From the NCBI GenBank assembly GCA_029212905.1, contig JARGPB010000001.1, positions 186,001 through 250,000 of the forward strand: a stretch of 64,000 nucleotides of DNA, in the 5' to 3' direction. This document shows positions 42,508 to 50,726 of the stretch, piece after piece. A program made the translations under genes and the position numbers. This DNA is from Thalassovita sp. GTDB lineage: Bacteria; Pseudomonadota; Alphaproteobacteria; Rhodobacterales; Rhodobacteraceae. A model generated the notes under the pieces. That model was not told the origin of the DNA, ran no database searches, and worked only from the letters and a program-made list of their open reading frames with translations. How positions within the stretch are numbered: position 1 is the stretch's first letter; each line of letters opens with the position of its first letter.

Positions 42508-42749
42508 CCAACAAAGCTCTAATCGCGCCACATCTTTAATCATATCAGGAATCTTGACCCTTTTTCTGCGCGACAGCATTGCGTCATTTCTGCAACGCAG
42601 CGATCAATAAGGCACGACTGGTCGGGACAAGGGATATGAATCAAAGTAAAATACTCAGGTTCATACCGCTTACCCAAACGGGCTAACCATTTATGGTTCG
42701 GACTAGGCAACAGTCGGGCAAAAACAAACACTGAATGAAGGGATAACGT

Positions 42750-43388
42750 ATGTTCACCCATAAAACTATCGTAGCGGCGACAGCCCTGAGCCTCCTGCCG
42801 CTGGGCGCCTATGCAGGATCGTTGGAAACCACTTTTGGGGCGTTCGGCACCTTGGTTTTTGATGAAAACCTGGACAAGACCGATGACTTGGTCGAACTGG
42901 AAGTCGATACTTCCTACTCGTTCGACAGCGGCGCCTACATCGGTGCTTACGGCTACTGGGACAGCAGCGCCAGCACCGACGAATTCGAATTCGACCTGTA
43001 TCTGGGTTACGCCGGCGACATCTCGGACAAGGCAGGCTATGACGTCTTCCTGACCGGATACTGGTTCAACGACACCGGCTACTCGAACTACGACGTGACC
43101 GTTGACCTGACCTATGCGTTCTCGGACAGCATTGAGGCCACTTACGAGCTGGTCTGGGATCCCGATGCGGAAACCACCGACAACAGCATCGCGTTGGAAA
43201 TCGGCTATCAAGGCTGGACCATCACACCGCTGGTCGGCGTTGACTCGGCAGACGATGTTTATACCGAACTGTCGTTCCTGTATGGCCTGGACAGCGGCCT
43301 GTCCTTCGAAGTTCTGTTCGAAGACAGCGAAACCTCGACCCCGACGATCTCTTTGATCGCTGGCTACGAATACACGATCCCCGGCTAA
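42750..43388 (+). CDS. putative outer-membrane beta-barrel protein
   Basis: 212 residues. A signal peptide of about 22 residues ends in AYA. The mature part is acidic and made of alternating beta strands rich in Tyr, Asp and Gly (SYSFDSGAYIGAYGYW, DLYLGYAG, VDLTYAFSDSIEATYEL, SLIAGYEYTIPG), ending in an aromatic/hydrophobic strand, as expected for a small 8- to 10-strand barrel. It recalls the TorF-type putative porins, but I cannot assign a substrate. AAGGGA precedes the ATG. It stands alone between tetR and rpsI, with 242 noncoding bases upstream and a strong terminator after it. Confidence 0.78.
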   Translation: MFTHKTIVAATALSLLPLGAYAGSLETTFGAFGTLVFDENLDKTDDLVELEVDTSYSFDSGAYIGAYGYWDSSASTDEFEFDLYLGYAGDISDKAGYDVFLTGYWFNDTGYSNYDVTVDLTYAFSDSIEATYELVWDPDAETTDNSIALEIGYQGWTITPLVGVDSADDVYTELSFLYGLDSGLSFEVLFEDSETSTPTISLIAGYEYTIPG

Positions 43389-43428
43389 GCCAAGGACGTA
43401 AGACCACGCCATTCCAATCTGGCGTTCC

Positions 43429-43457
43429 AAAGGCGGGTCCCTCGGCCCGCCTTTTTT
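43429..43457 (+). terminator. intrinsic terminator after the beta-barrel gene
   Basis: AAAGGCGGG pairs with CCCGCCTTT across an 8-base loop and runs into TTTTTT. Confidence 0.88.
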
Positions 43458-43491
43458 CATGCCTTGGCGCTAGATGCCGGAACCAGCCACG

Positions 43492-43522
43492 AAAAAAGGG
43501 CCACCCAATCGGGCGGCCCTTT
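43492..43522 (-). terminator. intrinsic terminator of the rplM-rpsI operon
   Basis: On the minus strand AAAGGGCCGCCC-GATT-GGGTGGCCCTTT forms a 12-bp stem with one G-T pair and ends in a T run, 25 bases after the rpsI stop. Confidence 0.87.
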
Positions 43523-43546
43523 CTGAATTCTGTACGAGGCGAAAGA

Positions 43547-44032
43547 TTAACGCTTCGAGAACTGGAACGAACGACGTGCTTTGCGCTTACCGTATTTCTT
43601 ACGTTCCACAACGCGGCTGTCGCGGGTCAAGAAGCCAGCAGCCTTCAGAGCGCCACGCAGCGAGGGCTCGTAGATTTGCAGGGCTTTCGAGATGCCGTGC
43701 TTGACCGCGCCAGCCTGGCCGGACAGGCCGCCGCCTTTGACGGTGGCAACGACGTCGAACTCACCTTCGACACCAGCAACCGAGAACGGCTGACGCACGA
43801 TCAGCTGTAGCACGGGGCGCGCGAAATAGGTGTTCATCTCTTTACCGTTCACAGTGATCTTGCCCGAACCGGGCTTGATCCAAACGCGGGCAACAGCGTC
43901 TTTACGCTTGCCGGTTGCGTAGGAACGGCCAAACTCGTCGCGCACCGGTTCACGGGGGGCTTCGACTTCGACGATAGCTTCTACACCAGCTGCGGTGCCA
44001 AGCTCTTCAAGCGAATTGATTTGATCAGCCAT
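43547..44032 (-). CDS. rpsI: 30S ribosomal protein S9
   Basis: 161 residues. The S9 core is clear: YATGKRKDAVARVW, GSGKITVNGKEMNTYF, KGGGLSGQAGAVKHGISKAL and the C-terminal RRSFQFSKR, whose basic tail reaches the decoding P site. A 30-residue acidic N-terminal extension (SLEELGTAAGVEAIVEVEAP) is typical of alphaproteobacteria. It follows rplM by 3 bases as the second gene of the conserved L13-S9 operon. Confidence 0.98.
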   Translation of the reverse strand: MADQINSLEELGTAAGVEAIVEVEAPREPVRDEFGRSYATGKRKDAVARVWIKPGSGKITVNGKEMNTYFARPVLQLIVRQPFSVAGVEGEFDVVATVKGGGLSGQAGAVKHGISKALQIYEPSLRGALKAAGFLTRDSRVVERKKYGKRKARRSFQFSKR

Positions 44033-44035
44033 TTA

Positions 44036-44497
44036 TCAGCTCCGGGTGTTCTTGGAGTTCATGGACTTAACGTCCAGAACTTCGGGGTTCTGCGCTTCGT
44101 GCGGATGCTCGGCGCCTGCGTAGACACGCAGGTTGGTCATCACTTTGCGCGACAGACGGTTGCCCGGCAGCATACGCTTTACGGCGGCGGTCACGACGCG
44201 CTCGGGGTATTTGCCTTCCAGGATCTGATCTGCGGTGCGCTGCTTGATGCCGCCCGGGTGGCCAGTGTGCCAGTAATAGGTTTTGTCGGCACGTTTTTTG
44301 CCGGTCAGCTGGATCTTGTCAGCGTTGATGACAATCACGTTGTCGCCCATATCCATGTTCGGAGTGAACGACGGCTTGTGTTTGCCGCGCAGACGCATGG
44401 CAACGATCGAGGCAAGACGGCCCAGCACCACGCCTTCGGCGTCGATGATGATCCACTTTTTCTCGATGTCTGCCGGAGTAGCAGAGAAGGTTTTCAT
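44036..44497 (-). CDS. rplM: 50S ribosomal protein L13
   Basis: 153 residues, carrying WIIIDAEGVVLGRLASIVA, HTGHPGGIK and VKRMLPGNRLSRKVMTNLRVYAG, all standard for L13, an early assembly protein of the large subunit. It is the first gene of the rplM-rpsI operon. A strong promoter lies at 44564-44591, and the 60-base leader contains a perfect hairpin (44523-44548), a candidate for autogenous control. Confidence 0.98.
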   Translation of the reverse strand: MKTFSATPADIEKKWIIIDAEGVVLGRLASIVAMRLRGKHKPSFTPNMDMGDNVIVINADKIQLTGKKRADKTYYWHTGHPGGIKQRTADQILEGKYPERVVTAAVKRMLPGNRLSRKVMTNLRVYAGAEHPHEAQNPEVLDVKSMNSKNTRS

Positions 44498-44522
44498 CGC
44501 GGGATTACCCTTGTTCAGTTGA

Positions 44523-44548
44523 AGACACGGACAAAAGGATCCGTGTCT
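44523..44548 (-). promoter_or_regulatory. leader hairpin of the rplM-rpsI mRNA
   Basis: In the 5' leader, AGACACGGA pairs perfectly with TCCGTGTCT around an 8-base loop. No T run follows, so it is not an ordinary terminator. Its position near the mRNA 5' end fits a protein-binding element, for example for L13, which represses its own operon in E. coli. Confidence 0.5.
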
Positions 44549-44563
44549 GAATTCGATTGCGGC

Positions 44564-44591
44564 GTTATATAGGGTGGGCGAACACAGTCAA
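44564..44591 (-). promoter_or_regulatory. sigma-70-type promoter of rplM-rpsI
   Basis: On the minus strand TTGACT (44591-44586), 16 bases, TATAAC (44569-44564). Both hexamers are 5 of 6 matches to consensus. Transcription would begin near 44557. Confidence 0.7.
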
Positions 44592-44668
44592 GCGCAACAA
44601 ACTCGAATTACACCTTTAAAAACAACAGGTTAAAAAATAGGTATCAATATACCCCAACTTTTCACGCC

Positions 44669-46045
44669 TTAAACTGTGAATTCCTCGCGTGGATTGTCCA
44701 ACAATTGGCGCACCTGAACAATGCCCGCCTCATAGCGGGCCACATCCACCTGACCATTCACCGCAATCCGCACCATATGCGGGGCACGCGCATCGCGCAG
44801 GACGAACTCTTCAGCACTTTTGAGCATGACGCCCTGCCCCTCGGCTGCACGCGCAAAATGCGCCGCCCGCCAACCCGAGGGCAACGAGATCCACAAAAAC
44901 GGCACATCCTCGTGCCAGGCCACCTGATGCCCACCCAGATGGTTGACTGTCAGACGCAGCAGCTCGTTGATCCGAGCGCGAGATTTTGCGGCGACACTCA
45001 GCAATCGGGGGTCCGACAGAAAGGCCAGGGCAATCTCGGTCAGCGGGCGCGCCAGCCCGAAATGCGAAAACGCCGCCGTTCGCGCCAGATCCATCACCCG
45101 TGGGCGCGGTGCAACCACATATCCAACCCGCAAGGCCGGGGTTAGCGCCTTGGACGTCGAAGACACATACCACCCCAAATCCGGCGCCAGCGAAAAATAG
45201 CTCTCGTCCCGATGTGTCCCAATCGCATAGCAATCGTCATCCACGATATTCAAATCCAGACGAGCCGCCAGTGCGGCGATCTCTCGGCGACGGGCGGGGC
45301 TGGTGTGGCGTACTGTGGGGTTATTCACTTCTGACGAGGTACAAAACAGCTGCACCCCCTGCTCGCGCACCGCATGGGCCAAAGCCGCGACGATGGGGCC
45401 TTCATCATCGCTAGGAATACCGACCACCCGCGCCCGGCACAGCTCGGCCGCGCGGCGAAACCCCGGATAGGTCAGGTTTTCGACCGCGACCGCCGGATCC
45501 GGTCCGGTCAGCACGGTCTGCATCACCAACATCAAAGCATTCTGAGCACCATGTGTCAGAACGATGTCCTCGGCTGTGAAATTCCCAATAGGCAGGTCTG
45601 CCATCCATCGGCGCAACGCGCGGCGCAAGGGCAAATCCTGGTGCCGACTGGGGTAATTCAGGAACTCTGCGCCCGACATGGACTCCGCAGTGCTGTGCAT
45701 TGCCTCGCGCAGCAGCTGGCTCTGCCCGACATCCGGCAACAAAGGGCTACGCAGGTTCAGGACTTGCGGCCAGCCCACGGCTTCGTCGACTTGCGTGCTG
45801 GCCTCAGCCACGAATGTTCCGCGTCCGACCCCGGCCTGAAGGACCCCCTCGTCCGTCAACAACGAATAGGCCCGCGCCACCGTGCCGGGGGTAACAGACA
45901 GCTGGTAGGCCAATTCACGTACCGGCGGCAATTGGGTGCCACTACAAAGCTGCCCGCCCGCGACAGCGCCCCTGATATTGTCGGCCAGCGCTTTGTACTT
46001 AGATTTGCCCGCGGCGCTAAGCTCCGGCACCCAATTTGTACCCAT
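44669..46045 (-). CDS. MocR-type GntR regulator with aminotransferase-like domain
   Basis: 458 residues. An N-terminal GntR winged helix (LPPVRELAYQLSVTPGTVARAYSLL split over residues 39-63) is fused to a fold-type I aminotransferase domain. The PLP-binding lysine is in STSKALTPALRVGYV, and other PLP contacts are in NLTYPGFR and NIVDDDCYAIGTH. MocR regulators sense PLP or amino-acid aldimines and act on their own and divergent promoters. A 13-bp direct repeat (46035-46047 and 46066-46078) covers its start codon and upstream region. It is divergent from the DUF1127 gene. Confidence 0.88.
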   Translation of the reverse strand: MGTNWVPELSAAGKSKYKALADNIRGAVAGGQLCSGTQLPPVRELAYQLSVTPGTVARAYSLLTDEGVLQAGVGRGTFVAEASTQVDEAVGWPQVLNLRSPLLPDVGQSQLLREAMHSTAESMSGAEFLNYPSRHQDLPLRRALRRWMADLPIGNFTAEDIVLTHGAQNALMLVMQTVLTGPDPAVAVENLTYPGFRRAAELCRARVVGIPSDDEGPIVAALAHAVREQGVQLFCTSSEVNNPTVRHTSPARRREIAALAARLDLNIVDDDCYAIGTHRDESYFSLAPDLGWYVSSTSKALTPALRVGYVVAPRPRVMDLARTAAFSHFGLARPLTEIALAFLSDPRLLSVAAKSRARINELLRLTVNHLGGHQVAWHEDVPFLWISLPSGWRAAHFARAAEGQGVMLKSAEEFVLRDARAPHMVRIAVNGQVDVARYEAGIVQVRQLLDNPREEFTV

Positions 46046-46078
46046 AACAATGTTTTCCTAGACGCTTTGTACGCATAA
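46035..46078. promoter_or_regulatory. 13-bp direct repeats, candidate MocR operator
   Basis: TTTGTACCCATAA (46035-46047) and TTTGTACGCATAA (46066-46078) differ at one base and start 31 bp apart, about three helical turns. The first contains the regulator's own start codon. Directly repeated operators at about this spacing are typical for MocR proteins. An inverted pair ATTGT/ACAAT (46111-46126) lies further toward the DUF1127 gene. Confidence 0.55.
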
Positions 46079-46142
46079 TTGTATCTAGATCGCAGTAGCA
46101 ATACCGCTACATTGTGTCAATACAATCGAAGGGATTGGTCCC

Positions 46143-46376
46143 ATGTCACAGCAACAAACATTGCTGGCCGCTAACATCATCAACTACGATCTGGGGCTGG
46201 ATGCTCCGGTCGCGGCCCGTTGGGCGATGACATTTGCGGTAACCGTGACAAAGTGGGACAGCCGACACCGCACCCGGAAAGCCCTAGGTCGGCTAACCGA
46301 TGAACAACTGGCGGATATCGGCATCGAACGCGGCGTGGCTTATACGGAGGCCCGCCGCCCATTCTGGCGCGCGTAA
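46143..46376 (+). CDS. DUF1127-domain small protein
   Basis: 77 residues. The C-terminal half has the DUF1127 (YjiS-like) pattern RKALGRLTDEQLADIGIERG, an arginine-rich helix-loop-helix. Short DUF1127 proteins in alphaproteobacteria have been linked to RNA binding, phosphate and carbon metabolism and stress, but this longer form with a 40-residue N-terminal extension is not assigned. AAGGGA lies 9 bases before the ATG. It is divergent from the MocR regulator, which may control it, and ends with a strong terminator. Confidence 0.88.
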   Translation: MSQQQTLLAANIINYDLGLDAPVAARWAMTFAVTVTKWDSRHRTRKALGRLTDEQLADIGIERGVAYTEARRPFWRA

Positions 46377-46404
46377 CGACCCCGTCCGCGTTAGGATGTA
46401 CTGA

Positions 46405-46431
46405 AGCCGGGGCTTGTCCCCGGCTCTTTTT
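46405..46431 (+). terminator. intrinsic terminator after the DUF1127 gene
   Basis: AGCCGGGG-CTTGT-CCCCGGCT, a perfect 8-bp stem, followed by CTTTTT. Confidence 0.88.
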
Positions 46432-46463
46432 CTGTTGCCGTCTTTGACCCGCTCACGCTCAGT

Positions 46464-46883
46464 TCATCGCGGCGGAATGGAATAGGTCATCGAGGCCCGC
46501 GCCACAGGCTGCGCCTGCCCATCAGAATAGATCAGCACATCCCCAACGGCCAAGACCCGTCCAAGTTTCAACAACTTACACTCTGCTATCAGATCTTTTC
46601 CCGCTTCGGGCTTGCGCATGAAATCCATGCTGCAATTGGTGGTCACGGCCAACCCCTGAGGCCCGATCATCGCCAGCACCGCCAGATAAATCGAGCAATC
46701 GGCCAGCGCAAACATCGAGGGCCCAGACACGGTGCCTCCGGGCCTCAGATGCCGATCGGCGATGGGCATTCGCACCCGCACCCCCATATCGCGCACGTCT
46801 TCGATGACGAAATCCGCGTTCACTTGCGGAAATTCCCGCGCCATGAATGTCATCAGATCTTCAGCCGACATTTTCGCAGCCAT
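46464..46883 (-). CDS. PaaI-type acyl-CoA thioesterase (hotdog fold)
   Basis: 139 residues with the hotdog motifs RHLRPGGTVSGPSMFALADCSIYLA split over residues 56-80, where Gly-Gly and the acidic residue position the thioester, and TTNCSMDFMRKP. It would hydrolyse acyl- or aryl-CoA thioesters. I chose ATG 46883, which has a strong GGGAGG site; the open frame upstream is unlike the family. It is divergent from an enoyl-CoA hydratase gene 58 bases away, which supports an acyl-CoA role. Confidence 0.87.
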   Translation of the reverse strand: MAAKMSAEDLMTFMAREFPQVNADFVIEDVRDMGVRVRMPIADRHLRPGGTVSGPSMFALADCSIYLAVLAMIGPQGLAVTTNCSMDFMRKPEAGKDLIAECKLLKLGRVLAVGDVLIYSDGQAQPVARASMTYSIPPR

Positions 46884-46940
46884 TGCTTCCCTCCCAATCC
46901 TGTCCATCCTAGAGTTGCCTTGAATTGCGAGGAGAACAAG

Positions 46941-47726
46941 ATGGCTTTGCTGGAACGTCACGACACGGGCGCGATTGCCCACCTGAAATTGAACGACCCT
47001 GGAACGCTAAACGCCCTATCAGACGGTATGCTGGCCGCACTTCAGGAGGAATTCGGCCGCCTCTCCGAGGATCGCTCGATTCGCGCGGTTATCCTGTCTG
47101 GCGAAGGCAAAGTGTTCTGCGCAGGCCATGACCTGAAAGAAATGACCGCAGGCCGCCAGGCCAAAGACGGCGGCAAGGCCTATTTCAAGGATCTGTTCGA
47201 TCGCTGCGCCAGGATGATGATGTCGGTGCAGAAGCTGCCTCAGCCGGTGATCGCCCAGGTGCACGGCATCGCCACGGCAGCTGGCTGTCAGCTGGTGGCC
47301 TCGTGTGACATGGCCGTCGCGGCCGAAGGCACCAAGTTTGGGGTCAACGGTGTGAACATCGGCCTGTTCTGCTCGACCCCGATGGTGGCGCTGTCCCGTA
47401 ACATCCCGCGCAAAAAGGCGTTCGAGATGCTGTCCACTGGCCAGTTCATCCCCGCAGACCAAGCCGAATCCATGGGCCTGATCAACGCCGTCGTGCCACA
47501 GGATCAACTGGCAACCGCCACGCAAGACCTGGCCGGACGTGTCGCAGAAAAGCTGGGCGCCGCGGTCAAGATCGGCAAGCAGGCCTTCTATGAGCAAATC
47601 CAGATGCCACTGGATCAGGCCTATGCCTATACCGGCGACGTGATGGTCGAAAACATGCTGTATCGCGACACCGCCGAGGGCATCGCCGCCTTTCTGGAAA
47701 AGCGCCCACCAAACTGGGAGCAGTAG
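46941..47726 (+). CDS. enoyl-CoA hydratase/isomerase family protein
   Basis: 261 residues of the crotonase family. The oxyanion-hole segments are visible as FCAGHDLKEM near residue 59 and HGIATAAGCQLVASCDMAVA near 107-126, with KFGVNGVNIGLFCST following. The usual pair of catalytic glutamates of true enoyl-CoA hydratase is not obvious (the second segment reads VNGVNIGLF), so it may be one of the non-hydratase members. GAGGAG lies 6-8 bases before ATG 46941; the frame is open upstream but overlaps the divergent thioesterase gene. Confidence 0.9.
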   Translation: MALLERHDTGAIAHLKLNDPGTLNALSDGMLAALQEEFGRLSEDRSIRAVILSGEGKVFCAGHDLKEMTAGRQAKDGGKAYFKDLFDRCARMMMSVQKLPQPVIAQVHGIATAAGCQLVASCDMAVAAEGTKFGVNGVNIGLFCSTPMVALSRNIPRKKAFEMLSTGQFIPADQAESMGLINAVVPQDQLATATQDLAGRVAEKLGAAVKIGKQAFYEQIQMPLDQAYAYTGDVMVENMLYRDTAEGIAAFLEKRPPNWEQ

Positions 47727-47831
47727 ATTCGACCACAAAAGAGGTCGTTTCCAAATCGCGCCCTATTGTTTTCATATTTGCCTCTTTTCTGCCGCAAATA
47801 GTTTTGCTACTTGGGACAGGAAGAGGAAGTG

Positions 47832-48017
47832 ATGAACCTCTTGATCATGCGAGCTCGGGTCACCGCCGGAATTGTCTCTCTCAGCCACTCTCTCAGGCTG
47901 TCAATTTCCAAAGCCGGTGGCCCGCTCGTCCTGCCCCCTCACCTCTCTGTACTGAACTCGGTCGTTGAAGGGGCTTTCCAAACTGATCTACCTGCCCTAA
48001 ATCGCGCCTATGGATAA
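47832..48017 (+). CDS. possible 61-codon gene before trmFO
   Basis: An open frame with a good GAGGAAG site before its ATG; its last 8 bases overlap the trmFO start. The predicted product has no signal, membrane helix or family I recognise, and its third-base composition is weaker than that of neighbouring genes. It may be a leader peptide affecting trmFO translation or merely chance. Confidence 0.2.
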   Translation: MNLLIMRARVTAGIVSLSHSLRLSISKAGGPLVLPPHLSVLNSVVEGAFQTDLPALNRAYG

Positions 48018-49353
48018 GACACTTCACATCATCGGCGGCGGCATGGCCGGATCCGAAGCCGCCTGGCAAGCCGCAAACGCGGGCGTCCAGGTCGTCATTC
48101 ACGAAATGCGTCCCAAGGTCGAAACCTTTGCCCATCGCACCGGAAATCTGGCGGAAATGGTCTGCTCGAATTCGTTCCGTTCGGACGATGACGAACAGAA
48201 TGCCGTGGGCCTGCTGCATTGGGAAATGCGCGCCGCGAACGGGCTGATCATGCAGATGGCCGCGCGCCACCGCTTGCCAGCGGGCGGTGCCCTGGCCGTG
48301 GACCGCGATCCCTTTGCCGAGAGCGTGACACAAGCCTTGATGGATCACCCCAATGTCCGCGTCGAATATGGCGAGATCACCGAATTGCCCACTGACGGCC
48401 ATTGGATTATCGCGACCGGACCGCTGACCTCGACCGCGTTGGGCGCGGCCATTCAGGCCGAAACCGGGGCCGAGCGCCTGGCCTTCTTCGATGCCATCGC
48501 GCCTATCGTCTATGCCGAAAGCATCGACATGAACGTGGCCTGGCTACAATCGCGCTATGACAAGGGCGAGACCGAGGAAGAGCAGAAGGCCTACCTGAAC
48601 TGCCCGATGACCAAACCGCAATACGAGGCCTTCATCGACGCCCTGCTGGCCGCCGACAAGACCGAATTTCACGAAGGCGAAACCGCCGGCTATTTCGACG
48701 GCTGCCTGCCGATCGAGGTCATGGCCGAACGTGGCCGCGAAACCCTGCGTTTCGGCCCGATGAAACCCATCGGCCTGACCAATGCCCACGACCCCGAAAA
48801 CAAACCCTATGCCGTGGTGCAGCTGCGCCGTGATAACGCATTAGGAACACTGTATAACATCGTGGGGTTTCAGACAAAAATGAAATACGGCGCTCAGTCA
48901 GAGGTGTTCAAAACCATCCCCGGCCTGGAAAACGCCAGCTTTGCCCGTCTGGGTGGCATTCACCGGAACACCTTCCTGAATTCGCCCACCCTGCTGGACG
49001 ACCAGATGCGCCTGCGGTCGCGTCCCAACATCCGGTTCGCCGGTCAGGTCACCGGCGTCGAAGGCTATGTGGAATCCGCCGCCATGGGTCTTCTGGCGGG
49101 CCGCCTGGCTGCCGCTGAAATCCTGGGCAAACCGCTGGACACCGCCCCGCAGGACACCGCAATGGGCGCGCTGATCCACCACATCACCGGCGGCGCCGAG
49201 GCGAAAACCTTCCAGCCGATGAACGTGAATTTCGGCCTGTTCCGCCCGGTGGACGGGCTGAAAGGCGGGCGCCGCGGCCGCAAGGACCGTTACAAAGCCT
49301 ATACAGACCGCGCCAAAGAAACATTTTCCCAATGGCTTGCAGGCCAAAGCTAA
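48010..49353 (+). CDS. trmFO: folate-dependent tRNA (uracil-5-)-methyltransferase TrmFO
   Basis: 447 residues. A flavoprotein that makes ribothymidine at tRNA position 54 using methylenetetrahydrofolate. The FAD-binding motif IIGGGMAGSEAAW is at residues 7-19; VCSNSFRS contains a conserved cysteine, and the GidA-like second half includes RLGGIHRNTFLNSP and RPNIRFAGQVTGVEGY. It resembles MnmG but has the shorter length of TrmFO. gluQ, another tRNA-modification gene, follows after 5 bases. Together with mnmA at 57145 and dusB at 21948, the window has four tRNA-modification genes. Confidence 0.96.
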   Translation: MDKTLHIIGGGMAGSEAAWQAANAGVQVVIHEMRPKVETFAHRTGNLAEMVCSNSFRSDDDEQNAVGLLHWEMRAANGLIMQMAARHRLPAGGALAVDRDPFAESVTQALMDHPNVRVEYGEITELPTDGHWIIATGPLTSTALGAAIQAETGAERLAFFDAIAPIVYAESIDMNVAWLQSRYDKGETEEEQKAYLNCPMTKPQYEAFIDALLAADKTEFHEGETAGYFDGCLPIEVMAERGRETLRFGPMKPIGLTNAHDPENKPYAVVQLRRDNALGTLYNIVGFQTKMKYGAQSEVFKTIPGLENASFARLGGIHRNTFLNSPTLLDDQMRLRSRPNIRFAGQVTGVEGYVESAAMGLLAGRLAAAEILGKPLDTAPQDTAMGALIHHITGGAEAKTFQPMNVNFGLFRPVDGLKGGRRGRKDRYKAYTDRAKETFSQWLAGQS

Positions 49354-49358
49354 TGTAA

Positions 49359-50222
49359 ATGCGCACTCGCTTCGCCCCCAGCCCGACCGGCCCCCTGCAT
49401 CTGGGCCATGCCTATGCGGCGATCCTGGCCCATGACATGGCCCACGCCAGTGGCGGCCAGTTCCTGCTGCGGATCGAAGACATCGACCAGTCCCGCGCCC
49501 GCCCGGCCTGGGAAACGCAAATCTATGATGACCTCACCTGGCTGGGCCTGACCTGGCCCACCCCGGTCCTCAGACAATCCGACCGCCTGCCGCTCTACCG
49601 CGCTGCGTTGAAACACCTGTGGGCGCGCGGCCTGCTCTATCCATGCACCTGTAACCGCCGCGACATCGCCGCCGCCGCCACCGCCCCGCAGGAAGGCACC
49701 CCCCTGCACGGCCCCGACGGCATCGTCTACCCCGGCACCTGCCGCCACATCCCCGGCACCACCCAGCCCCTGCCCGATACCGCCCTGCGCCTGAACGCCG
49801 CCCGCGCCCTGAATGTCCTGCGCCACCGCCCGCTGGCCAAACCGCTCTGGTTCACCGAAACCGGCAGCACAGCCCCGCAGACCCACACCATCGCCCCCGC
49901 CGCATTCCTGGACACTGTCGGCGACATCGTTCTGGCCCGCCGCGACATGGGCACATCTTACCACCTGTCCGTCACCCTGGACGACGCCGCGCAACATATC
50001 ACCCATGTCACCCGCGGCACCGACCTGTTCCAGGCCACACAAATCCACGTCCTGCTACAGCACCTGCTGCACCTGCCAACCCCGACCTACCACCACCACA
50101 ACCTGATCCGCGATAACCACGGCAAACGCCTGGCCAAACGCGACGACGCCCGCGCCATCGCCACCTACCGCGCCGCAGGCGACACTCCGCACGACATCCG
50201 CCGCCGCGTTGGCCTCGCCTAA
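49359..50222 (+). CDS. gluQRS: glutamyl-Q tRNA(Asp) synthetase
   Basis: 287 residues, a truncated glutamyl-tRNA synthetase lacking the anticodon domain. It charges glutamate onto queuosine in tRNA(Asp). The HIGH motif is HLGH in RFAPSPTGPLHLGHAYAA, zinc ligands are in LYPCTCNRRD and YPGTCRH, and the KMSKS-like site is GKRLAKRDDA. It follows trmFO by 5 bases with a weak ribosome binding site. Codon use is even more C-rich in third positions than its neighbours. It meets hisI tail to tail across a double hairpin. Confidence 0.95.
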   Translation: MRTRFAPSPTGPLHLGHAYAAILAHDMAHASGGQFLLRIEDIDQSRARPAWETQIYDDLTWLGLTWPTPVLRQSDRLPLYRAALKHLWARGLLYPCTCNRRDIAAAATAPQEGTPLHGPDGIVYPGTCRHIPGTTQPLPDTALRLNAARALNVLRHRPLAKPLWFTETGSTAPQTHTIAPAAFLDTVGDIVLARRDMGTSYHLSVTLDDAAQHITHVTRGTDLFQATQIHVLLQHLLHLPTPTYHHHNLIRDNHGKRLAKRDDARAIATYRAAGDTPHDIRRRVGLA

Positions 50223-50225
50223 CCT

Positions 50226-50302
50226 CTTCTTCTTTTTGATAAATATCCCGGGGGGAACGTTGGAAATCCCACGGGTTTCCAACGTGGGGGGCAGCGCCCC
50301 CT
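50226..50302. terminator. intergenic element C and double hairpin between gluQ and hisI
   Basis: First CTTCTTCTTTTTGATAAATATCCCGG (split 50226-50251), loosely like elements A and B. Then ACGTTGGAAA (50257-50266) pairs perfectly with TTTCCAACGT (50276-50285). Next GGGGGC-AGC-GCCCCC (50287-50301) forms a second stem ending at the hisI stop. Two stacked hairpins between convergent genes suggest a bidirectional terminator. Confidence 0.6.
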
Positions 50303-50660
50303 AGACCTCAGGTGCCATCAGCTCCACCTCGGCCCCGTCCCGCACTGCGGTGTAAAAACACGACCGGCGGTTCGTATGGCACGCGGGCCCGGTCTGTTTC
50401 ACCACGACCAACAGGCAATCGCGGTCGCAATCGACGCGAAAATCCACCAGCTCTTGCACGTTGCCGCTGCTTTCACCCTTCACCCAGAATGACTGCCGCG
50501 AGCGGCTCCAATAGGTCACTTTGCCGGTTTCCAGTGTGCGCTCGACCGACTCGGCGTTCATCCAGGCCATCATCAGCACCTCGCCTGTCGCTTCGTTCTG
50601 TGCGATTGCCGGGATCAGGCCTTGTTCGGAAAATTTCAACGTAGCGGGGTCGAACGACAT
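50301..50660 (-). CDS. hisI: phosphoribosyl-AMP cyclohydrolase
   Basis: 119 residues, the HisI-only form without HisE. It opens the adenine ring of PR-AMP in histidine synthesis. Motifs include VLMMAWMNAESVERTLETG, YWSRSRQSFWVKGESSGN and the metal-binding DCDRDCLLVVV with its cysteine, followed by the CHTNRRSCFY segment. I chose ATG 50660 because AAAAGG lies 9 bases upstream; six more codons are open to 50678. No other his gene is nearby. It is divergent from the NifU-like gene. Confidence 0.95.
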   Translation of the reverse strand: MSFDPATLKFSEQGLIPAIAQNEATGEVLMMAWMNAESVERTLETGKVTYWSRSRQSFWVKGESSGNVQELVDFRVDCDRDCLLVVVKQTGPACHTNRRSCFYTAVRDGAEVELMAPEV

Positions 50661-50726
50661 GGGATAAACCTTTTGCATCTGCGGATTGCCACCCTATCTA
50701 TGCCACAGACCAACGAAGGAAAAGCC

